Origin: Candidatus Parvarchaeota archaeon
GTDB lineage: Archaea > Nanobdellota > Nanobdellia > CSSed11-243R1
Direction of reading: 5' to 3'
NCBI GenBank assembly: GCA_003563585.1
Contig: PWUQ01000034.1
Location: 1-5,994, forward strand
DNA: 5,994 nt
This document shows positions 1-4,590 of the stretch, in pieces. The first letter of the stretch is position 1. Each line of letters begins with the position of its first letter. A program made the translations under genes and the position numbers. The notes under the pieces were generated by a model that saw only the letters and a list, made by a program, of their open reading frames with translations, was not told the DNA's origin and did not search any database.

Positions 1-839
1 AAGCATTGAATTTCATAAATACTAATTTTATGTATCCTGGAATGGAAGCAGAACTTATAGATTCTACATTTGAAGGCGGGATGCACGTAATAACGTTATC
101 CATACAAGGACAAATGTTTGAAGCATTCGTAACAGAAGACGAAAAGTACATGTTTTTAGAATCAATAGATATGAATGACCCTGAAATGATACAAATGATT
201 CTGGGTCCGGAAGCTGAAATAAACACAGACATAATTGGAAGACAGGTAGAAACTCAACAGGAAGCGGAAGAAAAAACATTGAATTTCATAAACGAGTATC
301 TTCTAGAACCTGGAATGGAAGCAGAACTTATCGAAACAAACATAGAAAGCGGGCTTTACAGAATGACGATTTCAATTGATTTTGATACAATTGATGTTTT
401 CGTTAGTCAAGAAGGAAGATATATATTTTTAGGTCCAATAAATTTGGATGAAGAAATAGAAATGCCTCAAGTTTCGTATGACGAAGAAGTAGAAATTCCA
501 CAAGAAGGAATCGAAGTTCCAACATATGATGGAGTATATACAGAAGATGGAGATTTAATTGTATATTATTTCTATGGTGAAGGCTGTCCGTATTGCACGA
601 CTCAAAAAGAAATAATTGATGAATTAAAAGAAGAATACAGCGAAGACATTGAACTAAGGATTTATGAGGTATATCATAACAGCGCAAATCAACAATTTTT
701 CCAAGAAGTTGCAGCTATACATGGTGTTCAAGCAAGAGGAGTTCCAATGACATACATAGGAGGAGAAGATTTCACAGGACTTTCAGGACATGAAGTTCTT
801 GAAGCACAAATAGTAAACTGCATTGAAACAGTTTGCTAA
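1..839 (+). CDS. Thioredoxin-fold disulfide oxidoreductase with duplicated N-terminal domain (5' end outside window)
   Basis: Probable extracytoplasmic thiol-disulfide oxidoreductase of the DsbA/thioredoxin type. The frame is already open at base 3 and no real start is visible. Numbering residues from the TTG at base 6, residues 2-43 and 93-134 are two copies of one domain (LNFIN, PGMEAELI, then a strand-rich stretch), 91 residues apart. An acidic Glu/Pro linker (about 148-180) leads to a thioredoxin fold: strand LIVYYFY, catalytic CPYC (194-197), and the probable cis-proline in GVPMTYIGG (Pro247). N-terminal repeats of this kind are, as I remember the family, found on archaeal DsbA-like lipoproteins. 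The protein is very acidic, which fits an exported protein, but any signal peptide lies upstream. An extra CX4C pair (Cys272, Cys277) ends the protein. Stop is TAA, followed at once by T-runs. Fold and redox role are fairly secure; the substrate is unknown. Confidence 0.85.
   Translation, partial: ALNFINTNFMYPGMEAELIDSTFEGGMHVITLSIQGQMFEAFVTEDEKYMFLESIDMNDPEMIQMILGPEAEINTDIIGRQVETQQEAEEKTLNFINEYLLEPGMEAELIETNIESGLYRMTISIDFDTIDVFVSQEGRYIFLGPINLDEEIEMPQVSYDEEVEIPQEGIEVPTYDGVYTEDGDLIVYYFYGEGCPYCTTQKEIIDELKEEYSEDIELRIYEVYHNSANQQFFQEVAAIHGVQARGVPMTYIGGEDFTGLSGHEVLEAQIVNCIETVC
4..331 (+). repeat. Two direct copies inside the oxidoreductase gene, 273 bp apart
   Basis: The 16-mer starting at base 4 (CATTGAATTTCATAAA) recurs at 277-292, and a 23-base block at 36-58 recurs at 309-331. 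Both pairs are 273 bp (91 codons) apart, so the duplication is in frame and gives the two N-terminal protein domains. Because copy 1 begins at the window edge, further copies may lie upstream. Confidence 0.85.
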
Positions 840-880
840 TTTTTTTTATTTTATTTTTTTATATATTTTTTTTATTATTT
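840..880 (+). terminator. T-rich 3' end after the oxidoreductase gene
   Basis: Several runs of 4-8 T follow directly after the TAA at 837-839. Archaeal RNA polymerase terminates on such U-tracts without needing a hairpin. The stretch also encodes the lysine-rich C-terminus of the convergent gene at 846-1148, so the two transcripts probably overlap here. Confidence 0.5.
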
Positions 881-1148
881 CTTTTGATTCCTTTTCATTA
901 TCCACATTTTTTATTATTATTTTTCCATTTTTGAATACATTTAGAATATGATTTTTTTTTGCAATTATCAAATCATTCAAAGAGATTTCTATACTATATT
1001 CCTCTTTTTTTAAGACAGATTCTACATTTTTTAGATTAAATTGAATGTTTTTAAAATTAGCCTGAAATGCCGCCTTTGTTTTGCAAGGCTTAAAAATAAA
1101 TAATTCCTTACTCATTGTTCCACAATTCTGACAGGACTTTCTCCCCAT
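846..1148 (-). CDS. Small protein resembling the C-terminal domain of ThiF/MoeB-type E1 enzymes (tentative)
   Basis: 100 residues, not securely identified. It has an N-terminal CxxC (Cys6, Cys9), then KPCKTKAAFQ (Cys22), a helix, and a C-terminal block FKNGKIIIKNVDNEKESKEIIKKIYK. The order CxxC, a further Cys, a Gln/Asn-containing segment, then 'VF-NG-III' and a helix ending in IYK resembles the C-terminal part of archaeal HesA/MoeB/ThiF adenylyltransferases, which have '(V/L)FPDGRAII...A...Y'. There is no nucleotide-binding domain, so it cannot be a complete E1. It could be a remnant, a detached domain, or unrelated. Two starts are possible. ATG at 1148 keeps the CxxC but overlaps the upstream frame by 37 nt. 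ATG at 1115 (Met12) makes an ATGA overlap with the upstream TGA, as in a translationally coupled pair, and gives 89 residues. It converges on the oxidoreductase gene. Confidence 0.55.
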   Translation of the reverse strand: MGRKSCQNCGTMSKELFIFKPCKTKAAFQANFKNIQFNLKNVESVLKKEEYSIEISLNDLIIAKKNHILNVFKNGKIIIKNVDNEKESKEIIKKIYKKIK

Positions 1149-1363
1149 CTATACTCAATCAGTCTCTTCTCGAGTTCTTTTTTCCACTTTCTTAAATCTA
1201 AATCATTTGGTTCAAATATGAGAACAATTTCCTCTGTCTAGGCGTAAATTCTGAGCACGTTTCCATTTTCAGATATGTCTAAGTTTATATAAAACTCAGC
1301 GTCTTCCAACTTAGAAAACTCTTCTTCAAATTCATCCCATTCGTAAATTATTTTTCCTTCCAT
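1112..1363 (-). pseudogene. Small gene of 83 codons interrupted by one in-frame TAG
   Basis: From ATG at 1363 to TGA at 1112-1114 one frame reads MEGKIIYEWDEFEEEFSKLE and continues to RIYA, then TAG at codon 42 (bases 1238-1240), then TEEIVLIFEPNDLDLRKW and onward to SPVRIVEQ. Both halves look like ordinary protein: alternating strand and helix, acidic and lysine-rich, with no other stop. A TTTAAA box centred 27 bases upstream of the ATG supports a real leaderless gene. No ATG or GTG lies soon after the TAG to restart translation. The family is not recognised. The simplest reading is a recent nonsense mutation. A sequencing error or readthrough is possible, but TAG ends the toxin gene at 1867-1869, so it does act as a stop here. 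The 3' end overlaps the next gene, with an ATGA at 1112-1115. Confidence 0.6.
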
Positions 1364-1385
1364 ATTGTTTCAAAAGAACTTTTTT

Positions 1386-1394
1386 GTTTAAATC
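1386..1394 (-). promoter_or_regulatory. TATA-like box for the interrupted gene, perhaps also for toxin 1
   Basis: GATTTAAAC on the minus strand is centred 27 bases upstream of the ATG at 1363, the spacing expected for a leaderless archaeal transcript. The box is nearly symmetric. On the plus strand it could start a toxin 1 mRNA at about 1416, giving a roughly 40-nt leader. Confidence 0.55.
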
Positions 1395-1419
1395 ATTATT
1401 GGAATTAATGGACAGCACC
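1395..1419 (+). repeat. 25-bp repeat upstream of toxin 1 (copy A)
   Basis: Starts ATTATTGGAATTAATGG and ends ACAGCACC. It is identical over all 25 bases to 2165-2189. It ends 36 bp before the toxin 1 ATG. A second shared block, AAGAAATAAAAA, follows at 1432-1443. The GC-rich GGACAGCACC end stands out in this AT-rich DNA. Confidence 0.9.
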
Positions 1420-1455
1420 TCAAATCCAATAAAGAAATAAAAATTAATATCTAAC

Positions 1456-1869
1456 ATGAAATTTTATGTAGACACTTCAGTTTGGAGGGATTATTTCGAA
1501 GACAGAAAAGACGATCTTAGACCATTAGGAGAGTTTGCTTTCTTATTTTTTAAGAAAGTTAAAGAAGACAAAGATTTAATATTTTTTTCAAAATTGGTTT
1601 TGGAAGAATTAGCTATTAAATATAATATTAAAGAAATCAAGGAAATGTTTGATATTTTATCTATCGATAATTCTTTGTTGATGGTTAAAGTAAAAAAGAA
1701 ACATATACTAAAAGCAAAAAAACTATCAAATAAGGTAGGCGTTCATTTTGGAGATTGTTTACACGCGGTTTTAGCAAAAGAAAATAAAGCCATTTTAGTC
1801 ACGAGGGATAAACATTTTGATATGTTAAAAACATTTATTGAAGTAAGAAAACCAGAAGACTTATTTTAG
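1456..1869 (+). CDS. PIN-domain ribonuclease toxin, VapC-like (module 1)
   Basis: 137 residues, the usual length of a VapC-type PIN endoribonuclease, which cleaves RNA with a metal ion held by clustered acids. Visible acids are Asp6 in the first strand (FYVDTSVW), Glu50/51 in LVLEELA, Asp100 in HFGDCLHAVLA, and Asp118 in LVTRDKHF. All four expected positions are filled, so the enzyme should be active. An unusual DRKDDLRPLGEFAF segment (16-29) is shared almost word for word with the second toxin. No Shine-Dalgarno precedes the ATG. The gene ends with TAG inside a 9-bp overlap with the minus-strand antitoxin. That tail-to-tail layout differs from the classical vapBC operon, where the antitoxin comes first on the same strand. 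The target RNA cannot be read from sequence. Confidence 0.85.
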   Translation: MKFYVDTSVWRDYFEDRKDDLRPLGEFAFLFFKKVKEDKDLIFFSKLVLEELAIKYNIKEIKEMFDILSIDNSLLMVKVKKKHILKAKKLSNKVGVHFGDCLHAVLAKENKAILVTRDKHFDMLKTFIEVRKPEDLF

Positions 1870-2124
1870 ATTATCTAATTTTTTCAAATATCTTTCTGTA
1901 ACGCATCTTCTAATTTTTTCTAATTCTTTATCGCTTGTTTTAGTTTTTGATATTCCCTTAAACTTTTTTATTTTTCTCATAAAAATTTCAATTTCCAATT
2001 CTTTTATTTTATCTCTTATAGCTTCTCGTATGAATTCTGTTTTTGTATTATAATGAAAAATTTTAGATAATGCATCTATCTCTTTAATAATACTTTTTTT
2101 CAATTTTAAGCTCACAGTCCTCAT
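1861..2124 (-). CDS. Ribbon-helix-helix antitoxin, VapB-like (module 1)
   Basis: 87 residues. The N-terminus is a ribbon-helix-helix DNA-binding fold: strand RTVSLKL (2-8), helix 1 (about 11-22), a turn, then helix 2 with TKTEFIREAIRDKIKEL (27-43). The charged C-terminal half, with IKKFKG (52-57), is probably the part that wraps and blocks the toxin; antitoxin 2 has a similar LKKNKG. The ATG at 2124 lies 26-27 bases from a TTTAAATA box, which predicts a leaderless mRNA. A direct repeat lies between the two and could be the site of self-repression. It is convergent with, and overlaps, the PIN toxin. The antitoxin role is inferred from pairing and fold; a plain RHH regulator is the alternative. 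Confidence 0.8.
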   Translation of the reverse strand: MRTVSLKLKKSIIKEIDALSKIFHYNTKTEFIREAIRDKIKELEIEIFMRKIKKFKGISKTKTSDKELEKIRRCVTERYLKKLDNLK

Positions 2125-2132
2125 ATTATTAT

Positions 2133-2150
2133 GTAATACTAAGTAATATT
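2133..2150 (-). promoter_or_regulatory. Putative operator of antitoxin 1: 10-bp-spaced direct repeat
   Basis: On the plus strand GTAATACT (2133-2140) and GTAATATT (2143-2150) form a direct repeat with a 10-bp period, one turn of helix. It lies between the TATA box and the ATG at 2124. RHH dimers commonly bind adjacent repeats of this spacing, so self-repression is plausible. Confidence 0.4.
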
Positions 2151-2154
2151 TAAA
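2147..2154 (-). promoter_or_regulatory. TATA-like box of antitoxin 1
   Basis: TTTAAATA on the minus strand is centred 26 bases from the antitoxin ATG at 2124, so transcription should start at or next to the start codon. Its near symmetry means it might also fire rightward toward toxin 2, starting within the 25-bp repeat. Confidence 0.6.
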
Positions 2155-2164
2155 ACTTTTGGAA

Positions 2165-2189
2165 ATTATTGGAATTAATGGACAGCACC
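2165..2189 (+). repeat. 25-bp repeat upstream of toxin 2 (copy B)
   Basis: Identical to 1395-1419 over all 25 bases, and ends 37 bp before the toxin 2 ATG. AAGAAATAAAAA follows at 2194-2205. The two copies are 770 bp apart, which is the length of one toxin-antitoxin module. Confidence 0.9.
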
Positions 2190-2226
2190 CGATAAGAAAT
2201 AAAAAGACATTGTTATTTTTGATTAT

Positions 2227-2646
2227 ATGAAAATTTATCTCGATACATGTATTTATTTAGATTATTTGATGGATAGAAAAGACAATTTGCGTCCTTTAGG
2301 TGAATTTGCATTCCAGTTACTTAAAAGAACTTTTGAGTGTGAATTTGAAATAATAATTTCTGATTGGGTTATAAAAGAAATAAATAAACAAATAGATGAT
2401 AACATCTTGTTTTTTGAACTGATTGATAAACTCGAAAATTTAAATAAATTAATCAAAGTTTCTAAAAGTACGGCTGTTGAAAAGAAAGCCAAGATATTAA
2501 CTGAAAAATATAAAACACATCTTGCCGATGCTCTACATATTATTCTTGCTGAACAAGCTGAAGCAGAATTTCTTGTAACTATAAATGTTAAGGATTTTCA
2601 TTCAAAGTATAAAAGATTAAAGATTGTGTTCCCCGAGAATATTTGA
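2227..2646 (+). CDS. PIN-domain ribonuclease toxin, VapC-like (module 2)
   Basis: 139 residues, a paralogue of the toxin at 1456-1869. Acids of the PIN active site are Asp6 (IYLDTCIY), Glu51 (VIKEIN) and Asp101 (HLADALHIILAEQ). The usual fourth acid (TRD) is Asn120 here (LVTINVKDF), with Asp123 close by; Asn is tolerated in many PIN proteins, so this does not prove inactivity. The segment DRKDNLRPLGEFAF (16-29) differs from toxin 1 by one residue, although the codons under it differ at many third positions, so the two genes diverged long ago under selection on the protein. No Shine-Dalgarno is visible. The last 30 bp overlap the 3' end of the antitoxin gene on the other strand. The target RNA is unknown. 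Confidence 0.85.
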   Translation: MKIYLDTCIYLDYLMDRKDNLRPLGEFAFQLLKRTFECEFEIIISDWVIKEINKQIDDNILFFELIDKLENLNKLIKVSKSTAVEKKAKILTEKYKTHLADALHIILAEQAEAEFLVTINVKDFHSKYKRLKIVFPENI

Positions 2647-2904
2647 TGTGTCTTTTTCAAGATATTCACGAAGCAATTTTTCTCTTTCATTTTTAGTCAT
2701 TGATTTTATTTTACCATTTAGAGCACCTTTATTTTTCTTTAGCCATCCTATCGCTTCTTTTTTACGAGCATCCATCACGAAATTCCTTAAAATTTCTCTT
2801 ACTAAGTCTTGAGTGCTTGAAAAATAAAGGGATTTGCTGGCTTTTTCTAAATAGTTATGTATCTTTTTAGGAACTCTCAAATGAATCATTTTACCTTTTG
2901 TCAT
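2617..2904 (-). CDS. Ribbon-helix-helix antitoxin, VapB-like (module 2)
   Basis: 95 residues. The N-terminal ribbon-helix-helix has strand KMIHLRV (5-11), helix 1 (about 12-25), and helix 2 around STQDLVREILRNF (30-42). IGWLKKNKG (52-60) and a charged helix (KNEREKLLREYLEKD) follow and probably bind the toxin. Antitoxin 1 has the same order and a similar (I/L)KK(F/N)KG motif, so the two antitoxins also appear to be paralogues, though more diverged than the toxins. The ATG at 2904 lies 26 bases from a TTTAAGTA box, implying a leaderless mRNA. Two perfect 10-bp repeats touch the start codon and are the likely operator. It overlaps the convergent toxin by 30 bp. The antitoxin role is inferred from pairing. 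Confidence 0.8.
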   Translation of the reverse strand: MTKGKMIHLRVPKKIHNYLEKASKSLYFSSTQDLVREILRNFVMDARKKEAIGWLKKNKGALNGKIKSMTKNEREKLLREYLEKDTSNILGEHNL

Positions 2905-2924
2905 GATATATATTGATATATATT
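2905..2924 (-). promoter_or_regulatory. Putative operator of antitoxin 2: two perfect 10-bp direct repeats
   Basis: GATATATATT occurs twice in succession (2905-2914, 2915-2924, plus strand), and a third partial copy, GATACT, begins at 2925. The repeats fill the space between the TATA box and the ATG at 2904, so a bound RHH protein would cover the transcription start. Confidence 0.5.
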
Positions 2925-2925
2925 G

Positions 2926-2933
2926 ATACTTAA
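2926..2933 (-). promoter_or_regulatory. TATA-like box of antitoxin 2
   Basis: TTTAAGTA on the minus strand is centred 26 bases from the ATG at 2904, the same geometry as antitoxin 1. Confidence 0.5.
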
Positions 2934-2949
2934 ATGTTTTGATTAAATT

Positions 2950-2954
2950 AAAAA
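2950..2954 (-). terminator. T5 terminator of the tRNA-Cys gene
   Basis: Five T on the minus strand start five bases after the discriminator base of the tRNA, followed by more T-rich DNA. A short U-tract is a typical archaeal tRNA terminator. Confidence 0.45.
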
Positions 2955-2958
2955 CTTA

Positions 2959-3044
2959 AGCGGGATCCCGGAATCGAACCGGGCTAATCCGGGAACTGCT
3001 TAATTATTTGCAGCCGGACACATAAACCAATCTGCCAATCCCGC
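2959..3044 (-). tRNA. tRNA-Cys(GCA) with a 14-nt intron
   Basis: It folds as a full cloverleaf. The acceptor stem GCGGGAT/ATCCCGC has 7 perfect pairs (3044-3038 and 2966-2960), the T-arm is CCCGG-TTCGATT-CCGGG, the D-loop contains GG, and the anticodon stem is TCCGG/CCGGA (3018-3014, 2992-2988). The anticodon GCA is at 3011-3009. The discriminator base is U (2959), a known tRNA-Cys identity element. CCA is not encoded. The anticodon loop is 21 nt instead of 7 because of an intron at 3007-2994, after position 37. Its borders fit the archaeal splicing endonuclease motif: CTGC pairs with GCAG (4 bp), flanked by 3-nt bulges AAA and TTC cut as AA|A and TT|C. The mature tRNA is 72 nt before CCA addition. 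The gene lies 46 bp downstream of cysS. Confidence 0.95.
2994..3007 (-). other. tRNA intron (14 nt, position 37/38)
   Basis: ATAATTAAGCAGTT interrupts the anticodon loop. Its GCAG pairs with CTGC of the 5' exon to form the central helix of the bulge-helix-bulge. The 7-nt rest forms a simple loop with no inner helix, which is the relaxed form of the motif. Confidence 0.85.
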
Positions 3045-3067
3045 ATAGTCTAAACAAGAGAAAGTGA

Positions 3068-3077
3068 ATTTAAATCT
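3068..3077 (-). promoter_or_regulatory. TATA-like box of the tRNA-Cys gene
   Basis: GATTTAAATT on the minus strand is centred about 28 bases upstream of the tRNA 5' end, between the cysS stop and the tRNA. The tRNA can therefore be transcribed independently of cysS. Confidence 0.6.
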
Positions 3078-3090
3078 TTTTTGAATTCTT

Positions 3091-4515
3091 TTATATCCGC
3101 TTTATTAATTTCTGTCCTTTTTCTGTATCTTGGACTTCCCATCCAAGATTTCTAATCTTTTCTCTAATATTGTCTGATTTTTTGAAATCTTTATTTTTTC
3201 TCGCCAATTTTCTTTTGTGTAAAAGTTCTTTAATTTCTTTAGGAACTTTGATTTTATCTATTTTTAACACGCCGAGAATTTTGTCAAAGTCCTGCATAAT
3301 TTTATTTATTTTTTTAGCATCGTCTTTGCACACATTTTTTTCATCGATGAGTTTATTTATTTTAGAAATGAAATCATGAATTGCCGAAAGTGCTATTGGA
3401 GTATTCAAATCATCATTCATCGCTTCTTTGAATTCATTTTTAACGTTTTCAATTAAATCTTTTACTTTCGGATTTTTTTTACCATCAACCTCCCCAAGCT
3501 TTTCCATAAACTCGAGCATTCTATCCAATGTTATTTTGGAGTTTTCCAATCCTTCCATTGTAAAATTGAGCGGCTTTCTATAATGAGCGCTCATCATTAA
3601 ATATCTGACGGCTTTTGGAGAATGTCCTTTATCGATTAAATCTTGCAAAGTATAAAAGTTCCCTAAACTCTTCGACATTTTTTCCCCCTCAACCAAAAGA
3701 TGTCTTACATGCATCCAATACTTCACAAATTTCTTTCCATTGGCTGCTTCAGATTGAGCAATCTCCGATTCGTGATGAGGGAAAATATTATCTTCTCCTC
3801 CTGTGTGTATGTCTATTGTTTCACCTAAATATTTCATAGACATTGCGGAACATTCTAAATGCCATCCAGGGTATCCAACACTCCAAGGAGATTTCCATTT
3901 CATTATATGATTTTTATCTTTTATCCATAGCGCGAAATCCAATTGAGATTTTTTGTCGGGATTGTGTTTTACTCTCCCCCCTTTCCCAGCTTCGAGTTTT
4001 TCAATCGTGTTTCCGGAAAGCTTTCCATAATTTTTGAATTTGTGAACATCGAAATAAACCGAACCATTGCTTACATATGCGTATTTTTTTTCTATTAATT
4101 TTTCTACCAATTTTATCATTTCTTTTATGTGTTCAGTTGCTCTCGGTAATTTGTATGCTTCTTTAATATTCATTCTTTCACAGTCTTTTTTGAAAGCTTC
4201 AGTGTAGAATTCAGCAATATCCCATACATCTTTATTTTCTCTTTTAGCCGCCTTCTCCATTTTGTCTATACCATATTCTATCTCTTCTTGTGTCAAATGC
4301 CCCACGTCTGTTATATTTACTATTTTTTTTACAGTGTATCCGCTATATTCCAAATATTTTCTTAGAATGTCTGAAAAAACATAAGCTCGAAGATTTCCAA
4401 TATGTATGTAATCATATACTGTAGGTCCGCATGAATACATTCTAACCTTTTTGTTTTCAACCGGTTTGAAAATTTCTTTTTTTCTAGATAATGTGTTGTA
4501 AAATTTAATTACCAT
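3091..4515 (-). CDS. cysS: Cysteinyl-tRNA synthetase
   Basis: Class I synthetase that charges tRNA-Cys with cysteine in the cytoplasm. It has 474 residues from the chosen start, close to the ~460 usual for the family. Class I signatures are HIGN (38-41) and KMSKS (279-283). The zinc ligands that recognise the cysteine thiol are all present: Cys29 in YSCGPTVYD, Cys222 in GWHLECSAMS, and His247 and Glu251 in FPHHESE. The C-terminal part (about 320-474) is the helical anticodon-binding region, ending in a lysine-rich tail. The ATG at 4515 is preferred (MVIKFYNTL); an in-frame TTG two codons upstream (4521) is the alternative, and no Shine-Dalgarno helps decide. The cognate tRNA-Cys gene follows in the same direction after 46 bp. 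Intact and confidently identified. Confidence 0.97.
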   Translation of the reverse strand: MVIKFYNTLSRKKEIFKPVENKKVRMYSCGPTVYDYIHIGNLRAYVFSDILRKYLEYSGYTVKKIVNITDVGHLTQEEIEYGIDKMEKAAKRENKDVWDIAEFYTEAFKKDCERMNIKEAYKLPRATEHIKEMIKLVEKLIEKKYAYVSNGSVYFDVHKFKNYGKLSGNTIEKLEAGKGGRVKHNPDKKSQLDFALWIKDKNHIMKWKSPWSVGYPGWHLECSAMSMKYLGETIDIHTGGEDNIFPHHESEIAQSEAANGKKFVKYWMHVRHLLVEGEKMSKSLGNFYTLQDLIDKGHSPKAVRYLMMSAHYRKPLNFTMEGLENSKITLDRMLEFMEKLGEVDGKKNPKVKDLIENVKNEFKEAMNDDLNTPIALSAIHDFISKINKLIDEKNVCKDDAKKINKIMQDFDKILGVLKIDKIKVPKEIKELLHKRKLARKNKDFKKSDNIREKIRNLGWEVQDTEKGQKLIKRI

Positions 4516-4540
4516 TTTCAAAAAATATTATTATCTGTAC

Positions 4541-4550
4541 ACTAAAATAG
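4541..4550 (-). promoter_or_regulatory. Possible TATA-like box of cysS
   Basis: CTATTTTAGT on the minus strand is centred about 30 bases before the ATG at 4515 and 25 before the TTG at 4521. The match is weak. It predicts a leader of only a few bases. Confidence 0.3.
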
Positions 4551-4590
4551 TTTTCTGAATAGATGTAATTACTAAAATTCAAAATTTTAT

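Noticed and set aside
6..8. TTG at 6 as the start of the oxidoreductase
   Set aside because: The internal repeat shows the same codon in the middle of the protein (KTLNFIN in copy 2), and the frame is open to the window edge. The gene begins upstream.
64..687. Minus-strand frames at 64-279 and 403-687
   Set aside because: They lie opposite the oxidoreductase gene and translate to Leu/Phe-rich sequence without domain features, as expected for the shadow of an acidic protein gene.
1238..1240. TAG as a pyrrolysine or recoded codon
   Set aside because: TAG terminates the toxin gene at 1867-1869, and nothing here suggests pyrrolysine machinery. A nonsense mutation is simpler.
1395..2189. CRISPR array or integron cassette array
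   Set aside because: There are only two repeat copies with 745 bp of coding DNA between them, no Cas or integrase gene in the window, and no clear inverted-repeat structure in the element.
2262..2812. Frames at 2262-2492 (-) and 2624-2812 (+)
   Set aside because: They are shadows of toxin 2 and antitoxin 2 respectively; the real genes have clear folds.
2959..3044. tRNA-Cys as an integration site for the toxin-antitoxin block
   Set aside because: I saw no second copy of the tRNA 3' end elsewhere in the window and no integrase. Adjacency alone is not enough.
3170..4037. Plus-strand frames at 3170-3379, 3615-3839 and 3843-4037
   Set aside because: They are fully opposite the intact cysS gene and have no recognisable motifs.
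4519..4521. TTG at 4521 as the cysS start
   Set aside because: The ATG two codons later gives a normal N-terminus. The TTG remains possible if the mRNA is leaderless, but it is less likely.
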